This document shows, piece after piece, positions 38,044 through 47,410 of a stretch of DNA of 64,000 bases. A program made the position numbers and the translations under genes. Source of the DNA: Variovorax boronicumulans. GTDB lineage: Bacteria > Pseudomonadota > Gammaproteobacteria > Burkholderiales > Burkholderiaceae_C. The DNA is taken from assembly GCF_007677875.1 (NCBI RefSeq), contig NZ_VEDO01000011.1, positions 62,001 to 126,000 on the forward strand. Reading direction: 5' to 3'. Numbering within the stretch: the stretch's first letter is position 1; each line of letters starts with the position of its first letter. The notes under the pieces were generated by a model. That model was not told the DNA's origin. It worked only from the letters and a program-made list of their open reading frames with translations, and made no database searches.

Positions 38044-41000
38044 GTGGACAACGAATTGCGCAAGCAGGTGCAGGCACGCCGGCAGGCCTGGGCGCGGGCC
38101 GGCACCGACGAGGAGCTGGGCAAGCCGCTCGAGGAAGCCGGCCTGTGGGGCCTGGCGCTGTCCGGCGGCGGCATCCGCAGCGCGACCTTCTGCTTCGGCC
38201 TGCTGCGTGCGCTGGCGCGCGAGGGGCTCCTGCTGCGCTTCGACCTGCTCTCCACGGTCTCCGGTGGCGGCCACATCGGCGGCCTGCTCGGGCGCCTGTT
38301 CTCGCGCGCGAGTTCGCCGCAGGAAGCCGCCCAGGTGCAGCAGGCCCTGGGCGCGGCCCGCGCCAACTGGTTCGTCTGGTGGCTGCGTGCGAACGGCCGC
38401 TACCTGATTCCGCGCGGCGCGCGCGACGCCACCTTCGTCGCCGCGCTGTACCTGCGCAACCTGGTCGCCATCCATTTCGAGCTGGGCATGCTGGCGCTGC
38501 TGCTGGGCGTGCTGCTCACGGCGGCCAACCTCGCGGGCTGGCAGCTCATGCACCACCTGGGGTTCACGCACGCCACGCCCGTGTTCGCCATGTTGCGCAA
38601 TTTGCCGGACTGGGTGCCGCTGTGGCTGCCCATGGCCTGGCTGCTGCTGCCCGGCGTGGTGCTGGTGGGTGCCACGCGCGCCATGGCCTACTGGATCGTG
38701 CCCTGGCTCACGCTCGCGGGGCGCTGGGCCCTGGCCGGCTGGCTGGCCGTGGCGCTGGCCACGGCCTGGCTGCTGTCCTGGTACTGGCGTCTGGTCGCGG
38801 CCAGCATCAGCCCGGTCGGCGAAGTCATGCGCACCACGCTGTGGGCGGTCACGGCCGCGCTGCTGCTGCTGTGGCTGCTGGCCGTGCCCGTGGGCGCGTT
38901 GGCACTGCGCCGGGCCCGGCGGCGCTGCGCCGGGCCGGCGGCCGAGGCCGCGCGCAGCGATCTCACGGCCCGGCTGGCCAACGCCTTCCGCTGGTTCAGC
39001 GCGGTGGCGCTGGCTGGCCTGATCGACCGCGCCGCCTGGTTCCTCGCCTTCGAGCTGGAACCGCTGACCGAGGCCGGCCAGGGCGCGGCCGCGCTGTGGC
39101 TGGCCGTGTGGGCCGCCGCCATCCGCACCGTGCTGCCGCTGGCCTCGCAGCTGCTGCCCGGGCGCGTGCTCACGCGCGCGCTGCTGGTGGTCGGCCGCGT
39201 GCTGGGCTATGGCCTGTCGTTCGCTTTGTGCGTGTGGTGGGTCTCGCTCGTGCACAAGGCGGTCATGGGTGCGGTGTTCAGCTACAACGGCGCGCAGTTC
39301 GCGCAGGGCTGGCAAATGTGGCTGGTGTTCCTGCTGCCGCTGGCGGCCTTCTTCCTGGCCACGGCACGCAACGTGGAGTTTTTGAATCTCTCCTCGCTGC
39401 ACGCCTTCTACCAGGCGCGCATCGTGCGCAGCTACCTGGGCGCGGCCAACGGCGCGCGCCTGGGGGCCGGGCCTGGGCCGCTGTCGGCTCTGGGCGAGGT
39501 GCCGCCGGTGCTGCCCGTGCGGCGCCGCCACATCCCGGTGGACGACCTCAATGCCGACGACGACATCGCACTGGAGCGCTACCGGCCCCAGGACTGCGGC
39601 GGCCCCGTGCACCTGCTGAACTGCTGCATCAACCAGACACGCGACCCGCGCGGCGGCCTGTTCAACCAGGACCGCCGCGGCCTGCCGCTGTCGGTCGCCT
39701 CCAGCGGATTGATCAAGGTCTCGCAGGAGGACTGGGAGCGTCCACCCGCTCAGGGCCTGCCCAGCCTGGGCGGCTGGATGGCGATCTCGGGTGCGGCCAT
39801 CGCCCCGGGCCTCGGCAACCTCACGCGCGGCGGCATCTCGGCGCTGGCCACCTTCGCGGGCATCCGGCTGGGGTACTGGTGGAACGTGTCGGCGCGCACC
39901 GGCACCGAGCGCCGCTGGCCGCGGCTGTTCGTCAAATCCTGCGGCGTGCTCAGCGAGACCTTCGGCAGCTTCCTGGGCGGGCGTGGCGACAACTGGTTCC
40001 TGACCGACGGCGGCCACTTCGAGAACACCGGGGCCTACGCGCTGCTGGCCGAACGCTGCCAGGTCATCGTGCTGGCCGACTGCGGCGCCGACCCGCGCTA
40101 CGGCTTCGACAACCTGGAAGACCTGGTGCGCAAGGCCCGCATCGACCTGCAGGCCGACATCCTGTTCCAGCGCCCGCGCCGCGTCGCAGCGGCCGTGGGG
40201 CCCACGCCGGCGGGCCTGTCGCGCTTCGGCTCGCTCAACGACCTGGCCTCGCCCGAGAGCACCGCCTGCCTGGCGCTGGCCAAGGTGCTGTACGGCGGGG
40301 CCCGGCCCAGCACGGGCATCCTGCTCGTGATCAAGCCCAACCTGTGCGATGGACTGCCCGTGGACCTGGTCAACTTCAAGCGCCAGAACCCGGACTTTCC
40401 GCAGGAGACCACGGCCGACCAGTTCTTCTCGGAAGCCCAGTGGGAGAGCTACTTCCACCTGGGCACCTTCCTGGGCCAGAACCTCAACCGCGCCTGGATC
40501 GCCGAGCTGCTGCGCGACCCCGGCGCCTGGTTCGAGGACGACGACTGCTCGCCCTTCGCCGCCGCGCAGGCCGGCCGCGCCGCCCAGGAGCCTGAGGGCG
40601 CGCGCGTGGCCCCTGGCGGCCGGCTGCCGGCCCGCATCAGTGGCACGGCCACCGCCGTGGGCGCCACGCTGAGCCTGGGCGCCGCCGCCACGCTGGGCGT
40701 CACGGTGTGGCAGGCGATCGAGGCGGCACGCAGCGTGTTCGCCAAACAGACCCAGGACGAACGCGCCGCGCTCAAGGAACTGTCCGAGCTGTGGGCCAAG
40801 GCCACGCCCGGCGGCCAGGCCCGACCCGACGCGGCGGCCGCCGGCAACCTGGCAGCCGCCCTGCTGCGCACGGCCGACACGCTGTGTCCGACCGATGAGG
40901 CGCGCTGGTTCACGCGCTCGGACCTCGCGCGGCGCATCCACCAGTCCGCCATGCAGCAGTGTGCGGCGCTGACCGAGACCGTTCCCGCCGCCTGTGCGGC

Positions 41001-41751
41001 GCTGCTGGCCACCGGCGAGCGCCATGCGGACACGCGCGCCAACGGCAGCTGCCTGGTGCCCGCGCCCGAGATCCTGGCCGTGGCGCCGCCGCCGCGCTAC
41101 TGGGTCTACGACTACACGGGCAAGGGCGCAGCTTCCAGTTCCCATCCTTGCGATCCCGTCGTCGCCGAGCGGCTGTACCTGCAGCAGGCCGCCACCGGTG
41201 CGCCGCGCGACGGACCGCCGGCCAGCTGCCACTACTCGGGCCGTTTCGCCGAAGGGGCGTTCGCGCGCCATCCCACCGCGGCCGGTGCCCCCACCGCAGC
41301 GCCTTCGCCGGGCGCAGCGCTGCCGCCCCTGCCCCCGCCCGTGCCCAGCCACGAATGCGCGGGCATCACGGTCTTCATGCAGATCTACGGCCCCAGCCAG
41401 CGCCGCGCCGTGTGGCCGCTGCGCCGCACCTGGCGCGCCATGGGCGCCGAAGTGCCGCCGCTGGAGGACGTGGTGGAAACCGCCAACGCACGGGGCTACG
41501 CGAGTCCCGTACCGGTGGACAAGACCACGGTGCGCTTCCACGACCCTGCCGCACTGGCCTGTGCGCGCGCGCTCGGCCCCAAGGCCGGCTTCAGCGACTG
41601 GATCGTCGAGCCGCTCTCCGCGCGCTACCGGCCGCGGCCCAACACCGTGGAGGTCTGGGTGGCGCCGGCCGACACCACGCTGCAGGACCATCCGTTGCCG
41701 CCGGTCGAGAGCCGGCCGCCGCCCGTGCCGAAGTCGCGCGCCACGCCCTGA
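38044..41751 (+). CDS. Large membrane patatin-like phospholipase
   Basis: This 1235-residue protein begins with a patatin half-domain: oxyanion loop LALSGGGIRSATF (39-51) and nucleophile S73 in LLSTVSGGGHIGG, an atypical TVSGG elbow. From about 140 to 450 there are roughly eight hydrophobic helices. The patatin fold resumes at about 500, with the catalytic Asp D655 in FLTDGGHFENTGAY. Residues 855-885 are another hydrophobic segment. The remaining 350 residues are Cys- and Pro-containing and end with an ITVFMQIYGPSQRRAVWPLR domain I cannot name. The GTG at 38044 has GGGAGG 6 nt upstream. It probably acts on membrane lipids. The length and insertion are unusual. Confidence 0.8.
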   Translation: MDNELRKQVQARRQAWARAGTDEELGKPLEEAGLWGLALSGGGIRSATFCFGLLRALAREGLLLRFDLLSTVSGGGHIGGLLGRLFSRASSPQEAAQVQQALGAARANWFVWWLRANGRYLIPRGARDATFVAALYLRNLVAIHFELGMLALLLGVLLTAANLAGWQLMHHLGFTHATPVFAMLRNLPDWVPLWLPMAWLLLPGVVLVGATRAMAYWIVPWLTLAGRWALAGWLAVALATAWLLSWYWRLVAASISPVGEVMRTTLWAVTAALLLLWLLAVPVGALALRRARRRCAGPAAEAARSDLTARLANAFRWFSAVALAGLIDRAAWFLAFELEPLTEAGQGAAALWLAVWAAAIRTVLPLASQLLPGRVLTRALLVVGRVLGYGLSFALCVWWVSLVHKAVMGAVFSYNGAQFAQGWQMWLVFLLPLAAFFLATARNVEFLNLSSLHAFYQARIVRSYLGAANGARLGAGPGPLSALGEVPPVLPVRRRHIPVDDLNADDDIALERYRPQDCGGPVHLLNCCINQTRDPRGGLFNQDRRGLPLSVASSGLIKVSQEDWERPPAQGLPSLGGWMAISGAAIAPGLGNLTRGGISALATFAGIRLGYWWNVSARTGTERRWPRLFVKSCGVLSETFGSFLGGRGDNWFLTDGGHFENTGAYALLAERCQVIVLADCGADPRYGFDNLEDLVRKARIDLQADILFQRPRRVAAAVGPTPAGLSRFGSLNDLASPESTACLALAKVLYGGARPSTGILLVIKPNLCDGLPVDLVNFKRQNPDFPQETTADQFFSEAQWESYFHLGTFLGQNLNRAWIAELLRDPGAWFEDDDCSPFAAAQAGRAAQEPEGARVAPGGRLPARISGTATAVGATLSLGAAATLGVTVWQAIEAARSVFAKQTQDERAALKELSELWAKATPGGQARPDAAAAGNLAAALLRTADTLCPTDEARWFTRSDLARRIHQSAMQQCAALTETVPAACAALLATGERHADTRANGSCLVPAPEILAVAPPPRYWVYDYTGKGAASSSHPCDPVVAERLYLQQAATGAPRDGPPASCHYSGRFAEGAFARHPTAAGAPTAAPSPGAALPPLPPPVPSHECAGITVFMQIYGPSQRRAVWPLRRTWRAMGAEVPPLEDVVETANARGYASPVPVDKTTVRFHDPAALACARALGPKAGFSDWIVEPLSARYRPRPNTVEVWVAPADTTLQDHPLPPVESRPPPVPKSRATP

Positions 41752-41784
41752 GTCGCCACACCCTAAGCCGCCACACCATGCGCC
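41740..41784 (+). repeat. Three imperfect 15-bp tandem repeats
   Basis: GCCACGCCCTGAGTC, GCCACACCCTAAGCC and GCCACACCATGCGCC follow one another without a gap, spanning the stop codon of the patatin gene and the start of the gap to the glutathione transferase gene. Copies differ at 2-5 positions. It is probably a local duplication. Any regulatory role is unknown. Confidence 0.6.
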
Positions 41785-41862
41785 GCAAGACCCTGGCCAC
41801 GCAGGGCCGGCCGCAGCCGCCTATGCTGCGCACCTCCAACGTTTCCAAGGTTTCCACGCACC

Positions 41863-42567
41863 ATGCCCGACCTGTCCGCCTTCGCCATCACCAAGAAGTG
41901 GCCCGCGCGCCATCCCGAGCGTCTGCAGCTGTATTCCCTGCCCACGCCCAACGGCGTGAAGGTGTCCATCGCGCTGGAAGAAACCGGCCTGCCCTACGAG
42001 GTGCACCGCGTCGCGTTCGACACCAACGACCAGCTTTCGCCCGAGTTCCTGTCGCTGAACCCGAACAACAAGATCCCTGCCATCCTGGATCCGAACGGGC
42101 CGAACGGCCGGCCGCTGGCGCTGTTCGAGTCCGGCGCCATCCTGGTCTACCTGGCAGCCAAGACCGGCCAGCTCATGCCCACGGACGAGGCCGCGCGCTA
42201 CGAGACGCTGCAGTGGCTGATGTTCCAGATGGGCGGCATCGGGCCGATGTTCGGCCAGCTTGGCTTCTTCCACAAATTCGCGGGCAAGGATTACGAGGAC
42301 AAGCGCCCGCGCGACCGCTACGTGGCCGAATCGCGCCGCCTGCTCAAGGTGCTCGATGGCCGGCTGGCCGGGCGGCAATGGATCATGGGAGACGACTACG
42401 GCATCGCCGACATCGCCGTGTTTCCCTGGGTGCGCAACCTTGCGGGCTTCTACGGCGCCGGCGAGATCGTCGGCTTCGACGACTTCCGCGAGGTGCGGCG
42501 CGTGCTCGATGCCTTCGTGGCACGGCCGGCCGTGCAACGCGGGCTGGCGATCCCGCCAGCCCCCTGA
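41863..42567 (+). CDS. Glutathione S-transferase, YfcG/YghU-like
   Basis: This 234-residue cytosolic GST has a thioredoxin-like N domain (LQLYSLPTPNGVKVSIALEE, NPNNKIPAILDPNG with the glutathione-binding Pro, LFESGAILVYLAAK with the ES motif) and an all-helical C domain (GDDYGIADIAVFPWVRN). The TPNGxKV motif replaces the usual catalytic Ser/Tyr and is that of YfcG/YghU-type enzymes with disulfide-bond reductase activity on glutathione. The ATG at 41863 follows a 111-nt gap that includes the tandem repeats. Confidence 0.92.
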   Translation: MPDLSAFAITKKWPARHPERLQLYSLPTPNGVKVSIALEETGLPYEVHRVAFDTNDQLSPEFLSLNPNNKIPAILDPNGPNGRPLALFESGAILVYLAAKTGQLMPTDEAARYETLQWLMFQMGGIGPMFGQLGFFHKFAGKDYEDKRPRDRYVAESRRLLKVLDGRLAGRQWIMGDDYGIADIAVFPWVRNLAGFYGAGEIVGFDDFREVRRVLDAFVARPAVQRGLAIPPAP

Positions 42568-42574
42568 GCCCGGT

Positions 42575-42976
42575 TCACTGCGACAGCAGCACCTGGGCGA
42601 TGACGCCGGTCGCAATCGCGATCAGCACGTACTCGGCGCCCACCTGCACCCAGTGGTAGCCGCGCGGCGGCCGCTGCAGGCGGTGGCCACGCCAGTCGTC
42701 GACCACGTAATAGCGGGTGCGGTAGGCGGGGGGCAGGCGGTCGCCCTTCTTCCAGTGGCCCGGAGGCCCGCCATAGGTATGGCCGGGCGGGCCCCCGTGC
42801 GGATGGCGCGAAGGCTTGCCATGGTGGCGGTCGTCATGGCGACCGGGACCCCGGCGGTCGTCGCGGTCGCCGCGCCGGCCCCTGTCGTCCCGGTCATGCG
42901 GCTGGGCGAGCGCGCCGACGGATGGCACACCCAGGGCCATGGCCAGCAGGGCTGTGGTGAAGGTCGAGCGTTTCAT
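42575..42976 (-). CDS. RcnB-like periplasmic protein
   Basis: This 133-residue protein has a signal peptide, MKRSTFTTALLAMALGVPSVGALAQ. The mature part is His/Arg/Asp-rich (RDDRGRRGDRDDRRGPGRHD), then the RcnB-family end: LPPAYRTRYYVVDDWRGHRL, RPPRGYHWVQVGAEYVLIAI and a terminal hydrophobic stretch. RcnB of E. coli takes part in nickel/cobalt homeostasis, and the His/Asp-rich segment could bind metal. AAAGGA precedes the ATG at 42976. Metal specificity is not shown by the sequence. Confidence 0.82.
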   Translation of the reverse strand: MKRSTFTTALLAMALGVPSVGALAQPHDRDDRGRRGDRDDRRGPGRHDDRHHGKPSRHPHGGPPGHTYGGPPGHWKKGDRLPPAYRTRYYVVDDWRGHRLQRPPRGYHWVQVGAEYVLIAIATGVIAQVLLSQ

Positions 42977-43081
42977 CTGGAGTCCTTTCGATACCCGGTC
43001 TGTCGTGCCGGGCTGCAAACAGCTTAGGACCGAAATGTAAAGCTGCGGTGGCGCAATGCGGGACTTGTGCAAAGCCGCGTG

Positions 43082-43894
<813 letters not shown>

Positions 43895-43895
43895 C

Positions 43896-45347
43896 TCAGG
43901 AAAGGTCTGCGGTGATGTCCTCGACATAGGCGTGCAGGGCTTCAAGGATCTCGGTGGCGCGTTCGTCGACGTCCTGGCCATGCCGGTCCAACTCCTCCAG
44001 CAGCTGGTCCACATTGCGCACGCCGCCCTCGCCTTCGATCAGGCGTGCGGCGCGGTGCTGCAGCCAGCGCTCCTGCTCGTCCTCGGACAGCGTGTCGGGG
44101 AAGTTGCGCGCGCGGTAGCGGAACAGCAGCTCCTCCAGCCGGCCGTCGTCGAAGCTGTTGCGGGCCGCGGCCAGCTGTTGCGGCGTCTGTTGGCGCAGCT
44201 GGTTCAGGCGGCGCCGGTCGGCCGGGCCGATGAAGCCGCCGTACAGGTCTTCGTCCACGTCGGGCGTGGCCTGCGGCTCGCGGCGCAGCAGGCCGTCCCA
44301 CAGCGCCGACAGGTCCGGCAGCGCGGCGGCATGGGCCGCGTTCTGCAGCTGGGCCGTGAGGTCCAGGTCCCAGCGTGCGGCCATGGCCGGCGTCAGTGTC
44401 TTGAGGTTGCCGACCACCATGGGCGACTTGTTCAGGTGCACGCTCTTGAGCGGTAGGCGCGTGACGCCGGGCGGCAACTCGGCGGCGCGCGTGTACAGGC
44501 GCAGGCGGGCTTCCTCGACCGAGAGGCCGTCGAGCTGGCGCGGGTCGTGCGCGAGGTCCCAAGCCAGCAACTCGTTCTTGTTGGTCGGGTGCATGGCCAG
44601 CGGCCACATCAGCGCCAGGCAGCCGCGCTCGGTGCCGAACATGCCCGAGACATGCAGGAAGGGTCGGGCCGTCTGCGGCGAGGTCGGCAGGCCCAGCTCG
44701 CTGGCCACGCGGTCTTTCTTGTGCAGGGCCAGCGCGAACTCGAACAGCTTGGGCTGGGCCTGGCGGATCAGCCGCGCCAGCGCGATGGTGGCGCGCACGT
44801 CGGACAGCGCATCGTGCGCGGCCTCGTGCGCCAGGCCATTGGCCGCGCTCAGGTGCTCGAGCCTGAAGCTGGGGCCGCCGCCCTCCTCGGCGCTGCGCTG
44901 CGGCCACTGGATGCCGTCCGGCCGCAGTGCGTGCGTGAGCCGCACCACGTCCAGCAGATCCCAGCGCCCGCAGCCGTTCTGCCATTCGCGCGCATAGGGG
45001 TCGATCAGGTTGCGCCAGAACAAAAACCGCGTGACCTCGTCGTCGAAGCGGATGGTGTTGTAGCCCACGCCGATGGTGCCGGGCTGGCTGAAGGCGGCCT
45101 CGATGCGCGCGGCGAAGTCTGCCTCGGGCAGGCCGCGTTCCAGGCACAGCTGGGGCGTGATGCCGGTGACGAGGCAGGACGCCGGGTCGGGCAGGTAGTC
45201 CGGCGCCGGCTGGCAGTACAGCATGAGGGGCTCGCCGATCTCGTTGAGCTCGGCATCGGTGCGGATCGCGGCGAACTGCGCCGGGCGATCGCGTCGCGGG
45301 ACCACGCCGAAGGTTTCGTAGTCGTGCCACAAGAACGTATGGCTCAT
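43896..45347 (-). CDS. sbcB: Exodeoxyribonuclease I
   Basis: This 483-residue 3'-5' single-strand DNA exonuclease of the DEDD class has Exo I WHDYETFG (metal Asp and Glu), Exo [16 protein letters not shown] and Exo [18 protein letters not shown]. The C-terminal half is the SH3-like and helical ExoI extension, with SWDL-type and [13 protein letters not shown] segments, which places it as SbcB and not DnaQ. Its first four bases overlap rnhA. Together with RNase HI and RecR nearby it adds to the DNA-repair content of the window. Confidence 0.93.
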   Translation of the reverse strand: MSHTFLWHDYETFGVVPRRDRPAQFAAIRTDAELNEIGEPLMLYCQPAPDYLPDPASCLVTGITPQLCLERGLPEADFAARIEAAFSQPGTIGVGYNTIRFDDEVTRFLFWRNLIDPYAREWQNGCGRWDLLDVVRLTHALRPDGIQWPQRSAEEGGGPSFRLEHLSAANGLAHEAAHDALSDVRATIALARLIRQAQPKLFEFALALHKKDRVASELGLPTSPQTARPFLHVSGMFGTERGCLALMWPLAMHPTNKNELLAWDLAHDPRQLDGLSVEEARLRLYTRAAELPPGVTRLPLKSVHLNKSPMVVGNLKTLTPAMAARWDLDLTAQLQNAAHAAALPDLSALWDGLLRREPQATPDVDEDLYGGFIGPADRRRLNQLRQQTPQQLAAARNSFDDGRLEELLFRYRARNFPDTLSEDEQERWLQHRAARLIEGEGGVRNVDQLLEELDRHGQDVDERATEILEALHAYVEDITADLS

Positions 45348-45793
45348 AGGCGCCCCAATGCCTTGTCCACGCCCTTGTTGGCCAGCGCGTCGGCGCGCTC
45401 GTTGCCGGGGTTGCCGGCATGGCCGCGCACCCAGCGCCAGTCGATCTTGTGGCCGCCGTTGGTCACCAGCGCGTCCAGCTTCTGCCACAGTTCCACGTTC
45501 TTGACGGGCTGCTTGGTCGAGGTGATCCAGCCGCGCGCCTTCCATCCCTTCATCCATTCGGTGATGCCCTTGCGCACGTACTCGCTGTCCAGGTACAGCG
45601 TGACCTCACAGGGCTTCTTCAAGGCCGCCAGCGCCTCGATCACGGCGGTCATCTCCATGCGGTTGTTGGTGGTGGCCAGCTCGCCACCGAACAACTCCTT
45701 TTCGAGCGTGCCCGATTTCAGCACCACTCCCCAGCCGCCCGGGCCGGGGTTGCCCTTGCAGGCGCCATCGGTGTAGATCTCGACGTGGTTCAA
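45344..45793 (-). CDS. rnhA: Ribonuclease HI
   Basis: This 149-residue enzyme degrades RNA in RNA-DNA hybrids. The catalytic D-E-D-D set is visible: [19 protein letters not shown] (Asp), [13 protein letters not shown] (Glu), [12 protein letters not shown] (Asp) and RADALANKG (Asp), with the flexible-loop His in [11 protein letters not shown]. The start is an uncommon TTG at 45793. AAAGGA lies 6 nt upstream, and TTGA overlaps the methyltransferase stop, which supports it. The family N terminus also begins here. Confidence 0.96.
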   Translation of the reverse strand: MNHVEIYTDGACKGNPGPGGWGVVLKSGTLEKELFGGELATTNNRMEMTAVIEALAALKKPCEVTLYLDSEYVRKGITEWMKGWKARGWITSTKQPVKNVELWQKLDALVTNGGHKIDWRWVRGHAGNPGNERADALANKGVDKALGRL

Positions 45794-46620
45794 CGCAGTC
45801 CTTTATCTCTCTGGGAAACGGAAGGGGCCGGCGCTGCGTGCGCCGGCTCGGCAACGGGCCGCCGCGGGCGCCGGTTGGCCAGCGGCACGGGCGCGGTGCT
45901 CAGCTTGCGCGCGGCCTTCCAGTTGGCCTCGAGCAGCCGCATGCCGCGCACGCGCTTGACGGCCGTGACGAAGTACACCGCACCCAGGATGGGCCAGCAG
46001 CGCTCGCCGAGCGTCTCCATCCAGCCGAAACGGCCCAGCGTGGCCTCGCTGTTCACGGCCGGCCGGTAGCAGCCGAAGCGGCTGGACTCGACCTCGAAGG
46101 ACAGCAGGCGCAGCCAGTCCCGCAAGCGCAGGTAGCCGATGAAGTCGCCATCGGCCGGCAGATACAGCTGGCCCAGGCCCAGCTTGCGGACCAGACGCGC
46201 GCGGCGCTGGCGCAAGCCCCACAGGCTTGCGCTGTTGAAACCGCAGATGATGGCCTGGCCCTCGGGCACGAGCACGCGTTCGACCTCGCGCAGCGTGGCG
46301 TGCGGGTCGGGGCTGAGCTCCAGCGCATGCGGCAGCAGCACCAGGTCCAGGCTGTTGGCTTCGAACGGTAGGGCGGAGAAGTCGCACGCCAGTGCAGCGC
46401 GGCCCGGCACGCCGGGCACCGGTGGCTCGGCCGCAGCGAGCCAGCGGTTCTGGATGCGGCAGGCGCGCAGGCCGTCGACTTCGCCCGCGCCCAATTGCAA
46501 CGCGTGGTAACCAAAGACGTCGATCACCACCCGGTCGAAGGCGGCCTGCTCCCAGGCCAGCAGGTAGCGGCCCGGCGGGGTCTGGAACCAATCGTGCAAA
46601 CCTATAATTTGACCGCTCAT
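45790..46620 (-). CDS. Class I SAM-dependent methyltransferase (beside rnhA/gloB)
   Basis: This 276-residue methyltransferase has a type-11 Rossmann core, here modified: [13 protein letters not shown] for motif [25 protein letters not shown] for the acidic and D/L motif, and [20 protein letters not shown]. The C-terminal 60 residues are basic. It sits where E. coli has yafS between gloB and rnhA, and the target is unknown. The ATG codon (46618-46620) overlaps the gloB ATG (46619-46621) by two bases, so the two starts share CATG. Its promoter must lie within gloB. Confidence 0.85.
   Translation of the reverse strand: MSGQIIGLHDWFQTPPGRYLLAWEQAAFDRVVIDVFGYHALQLGAGEVDGLRACRIQNRWLAAAEPPVPGVPGRAALACDFSALPFEANSLDLVLLPHALELSPDPHATLREVERVLVPEGQAIICGFNSASLWGLRQRRARLVRKLGLGQLYLPADGDFIGYLRLRDWLRLLSFEVESSRFGCYRPAVNSEATLGRFGWMETLGERCWPILGAVYFVTAVKRVRGMRLLEANWKAARKLSTAPVPLANRRPRRPVAEPAHAAPAPSVSQRDKGLR
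46603..46608 (+). promoter_or_regulatory. TATAAT -10 box of gloB
   Basis: A perfect sigma-70 -10 hexamer ends 10 nt before the gloB ATG, so transcription should start at about 46614-46618, at or very near the start codon. The -35 region (around 46580-46586, TCTGGA) is a poor match. No Shine-Dalgarno precedes the ATG, consistent with a leaderless or nearly leaderless mRNA. Confidence 0.6.
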
Positions 46621-47410
46621 GGAACTCATTGCGCTGCCCGCTTTCGCCGACAACTACGTGTGGATGCTGCACGACGGACAGGCGGCGCTGGTGGTCGATC
46701 CGGGCGATGCCGCGCCGGTCTTCGAGGCCCTGCAGCGCCACGGTTTGCAACTGCGCTCGATTCTAGTCACGCACCACCATGCCGATCATGTCGGCGGCGT
46801 GGCCGCGCTGCGCGAGGCCACCGGTGCCCGGGTCTTCGGTCCGTCGCGCGAGCGGATCCCCGAACCGCTCACGCGCCTCAGCGGCGGCGACCGCCTGCCG
46901 GTGGACGCCAGCACGCTGGGCCTGGCCTTTGAGGTCATCGACGTGCCCGGCCACACGGCCGGCCACATCGCCTACTGGTGCCCAGCCATCGACGACGCCG
47001 ATGGCGGCCCCGTGCTGTTTTGCGGCGACACGCTGTTCTCGGGCGGCTGCGGGCGCCTGTTCGAAGGCACACCCGCGCAGATGCTCGACTCGCTCGACCG
47101 GCTGGCCGCCCTGCCCGGCAACACGCGCGTGTGCTGCGCCCATGAGTACACGCTGTCCAACCTGAAATTTGCGCGCGCCGTGGAACCTGGCAGCGCCGAT
47201 CTGCTCCACTACAGCGCGCAGTGCGAACAACAACGTGCGCTGAACCAGCCGACGCTGCCTTCGCGCATCGCACTGGAGCAGCGCATCAATCCCTTCCTGC
47301 GCGTGCGCGAACCCCAGGTGGCCCATGCCGCCCGCGGCTTCGACGCCGCCGCGCAGGATGCGGTCGGCGTGCTGGCCGCGCTGCGGCAGTGGAAAAACGA
47401 ATTCAAATGA
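46619..47410 (+). CDS. gloB: Hydroxyacylglutathione hydrolase (glyoxalase II)
   Basis: This 263-residue metallo-beta-lactamase-fold enzyme hydrolyses S-lactoylglutathione in methylglyoxal detoxification. The metal site THHHADHVGG (51-60), GHTAGHIAYW, GDTLFSGGCGRLFEG and CAHEYTLSN are all present, and the C-terminal PSRIALEQRINPFLR is the glutathione-binding end. The ATG at 46619 matches the family N terminus ([17 protein letters not shown]). Translation initiates without a visible ribosome site. The stop overlaps the mltD ATG by 4 nt. Confidence 0.96.
   Translation: MELIALPAFADNYVWMLHDGQAALVVDPGDAAPVFEALQRHGLQLRSILVTHHHADHVGGVAALREATGARVFGPSRERIPEPLTRLSGGDRLPVDASTLGLAFEVIDVPGHTAGHIAYWCPAIDDADGGPVLFCGDTLFSGGCGRLFEGTPAQMLDSLDRLAALPGNTRVCCAHEYTLSNLKFARAVEPGSADLLHYSAQCEQQRALNQPTLPSRIALEQRINPFLRVREPQVAHAARGFDAAAQDAVGVLAALRQWKNEFK

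Noticed and set aside
37996-41691. A 1231-codon minus frame opposite the patatin gene
   Set aside because: Low-complexity His/Gln/Arg/Gly composition, no motif and no ribosome site. The plus frame has patatin motifs and a GGGAGG site.
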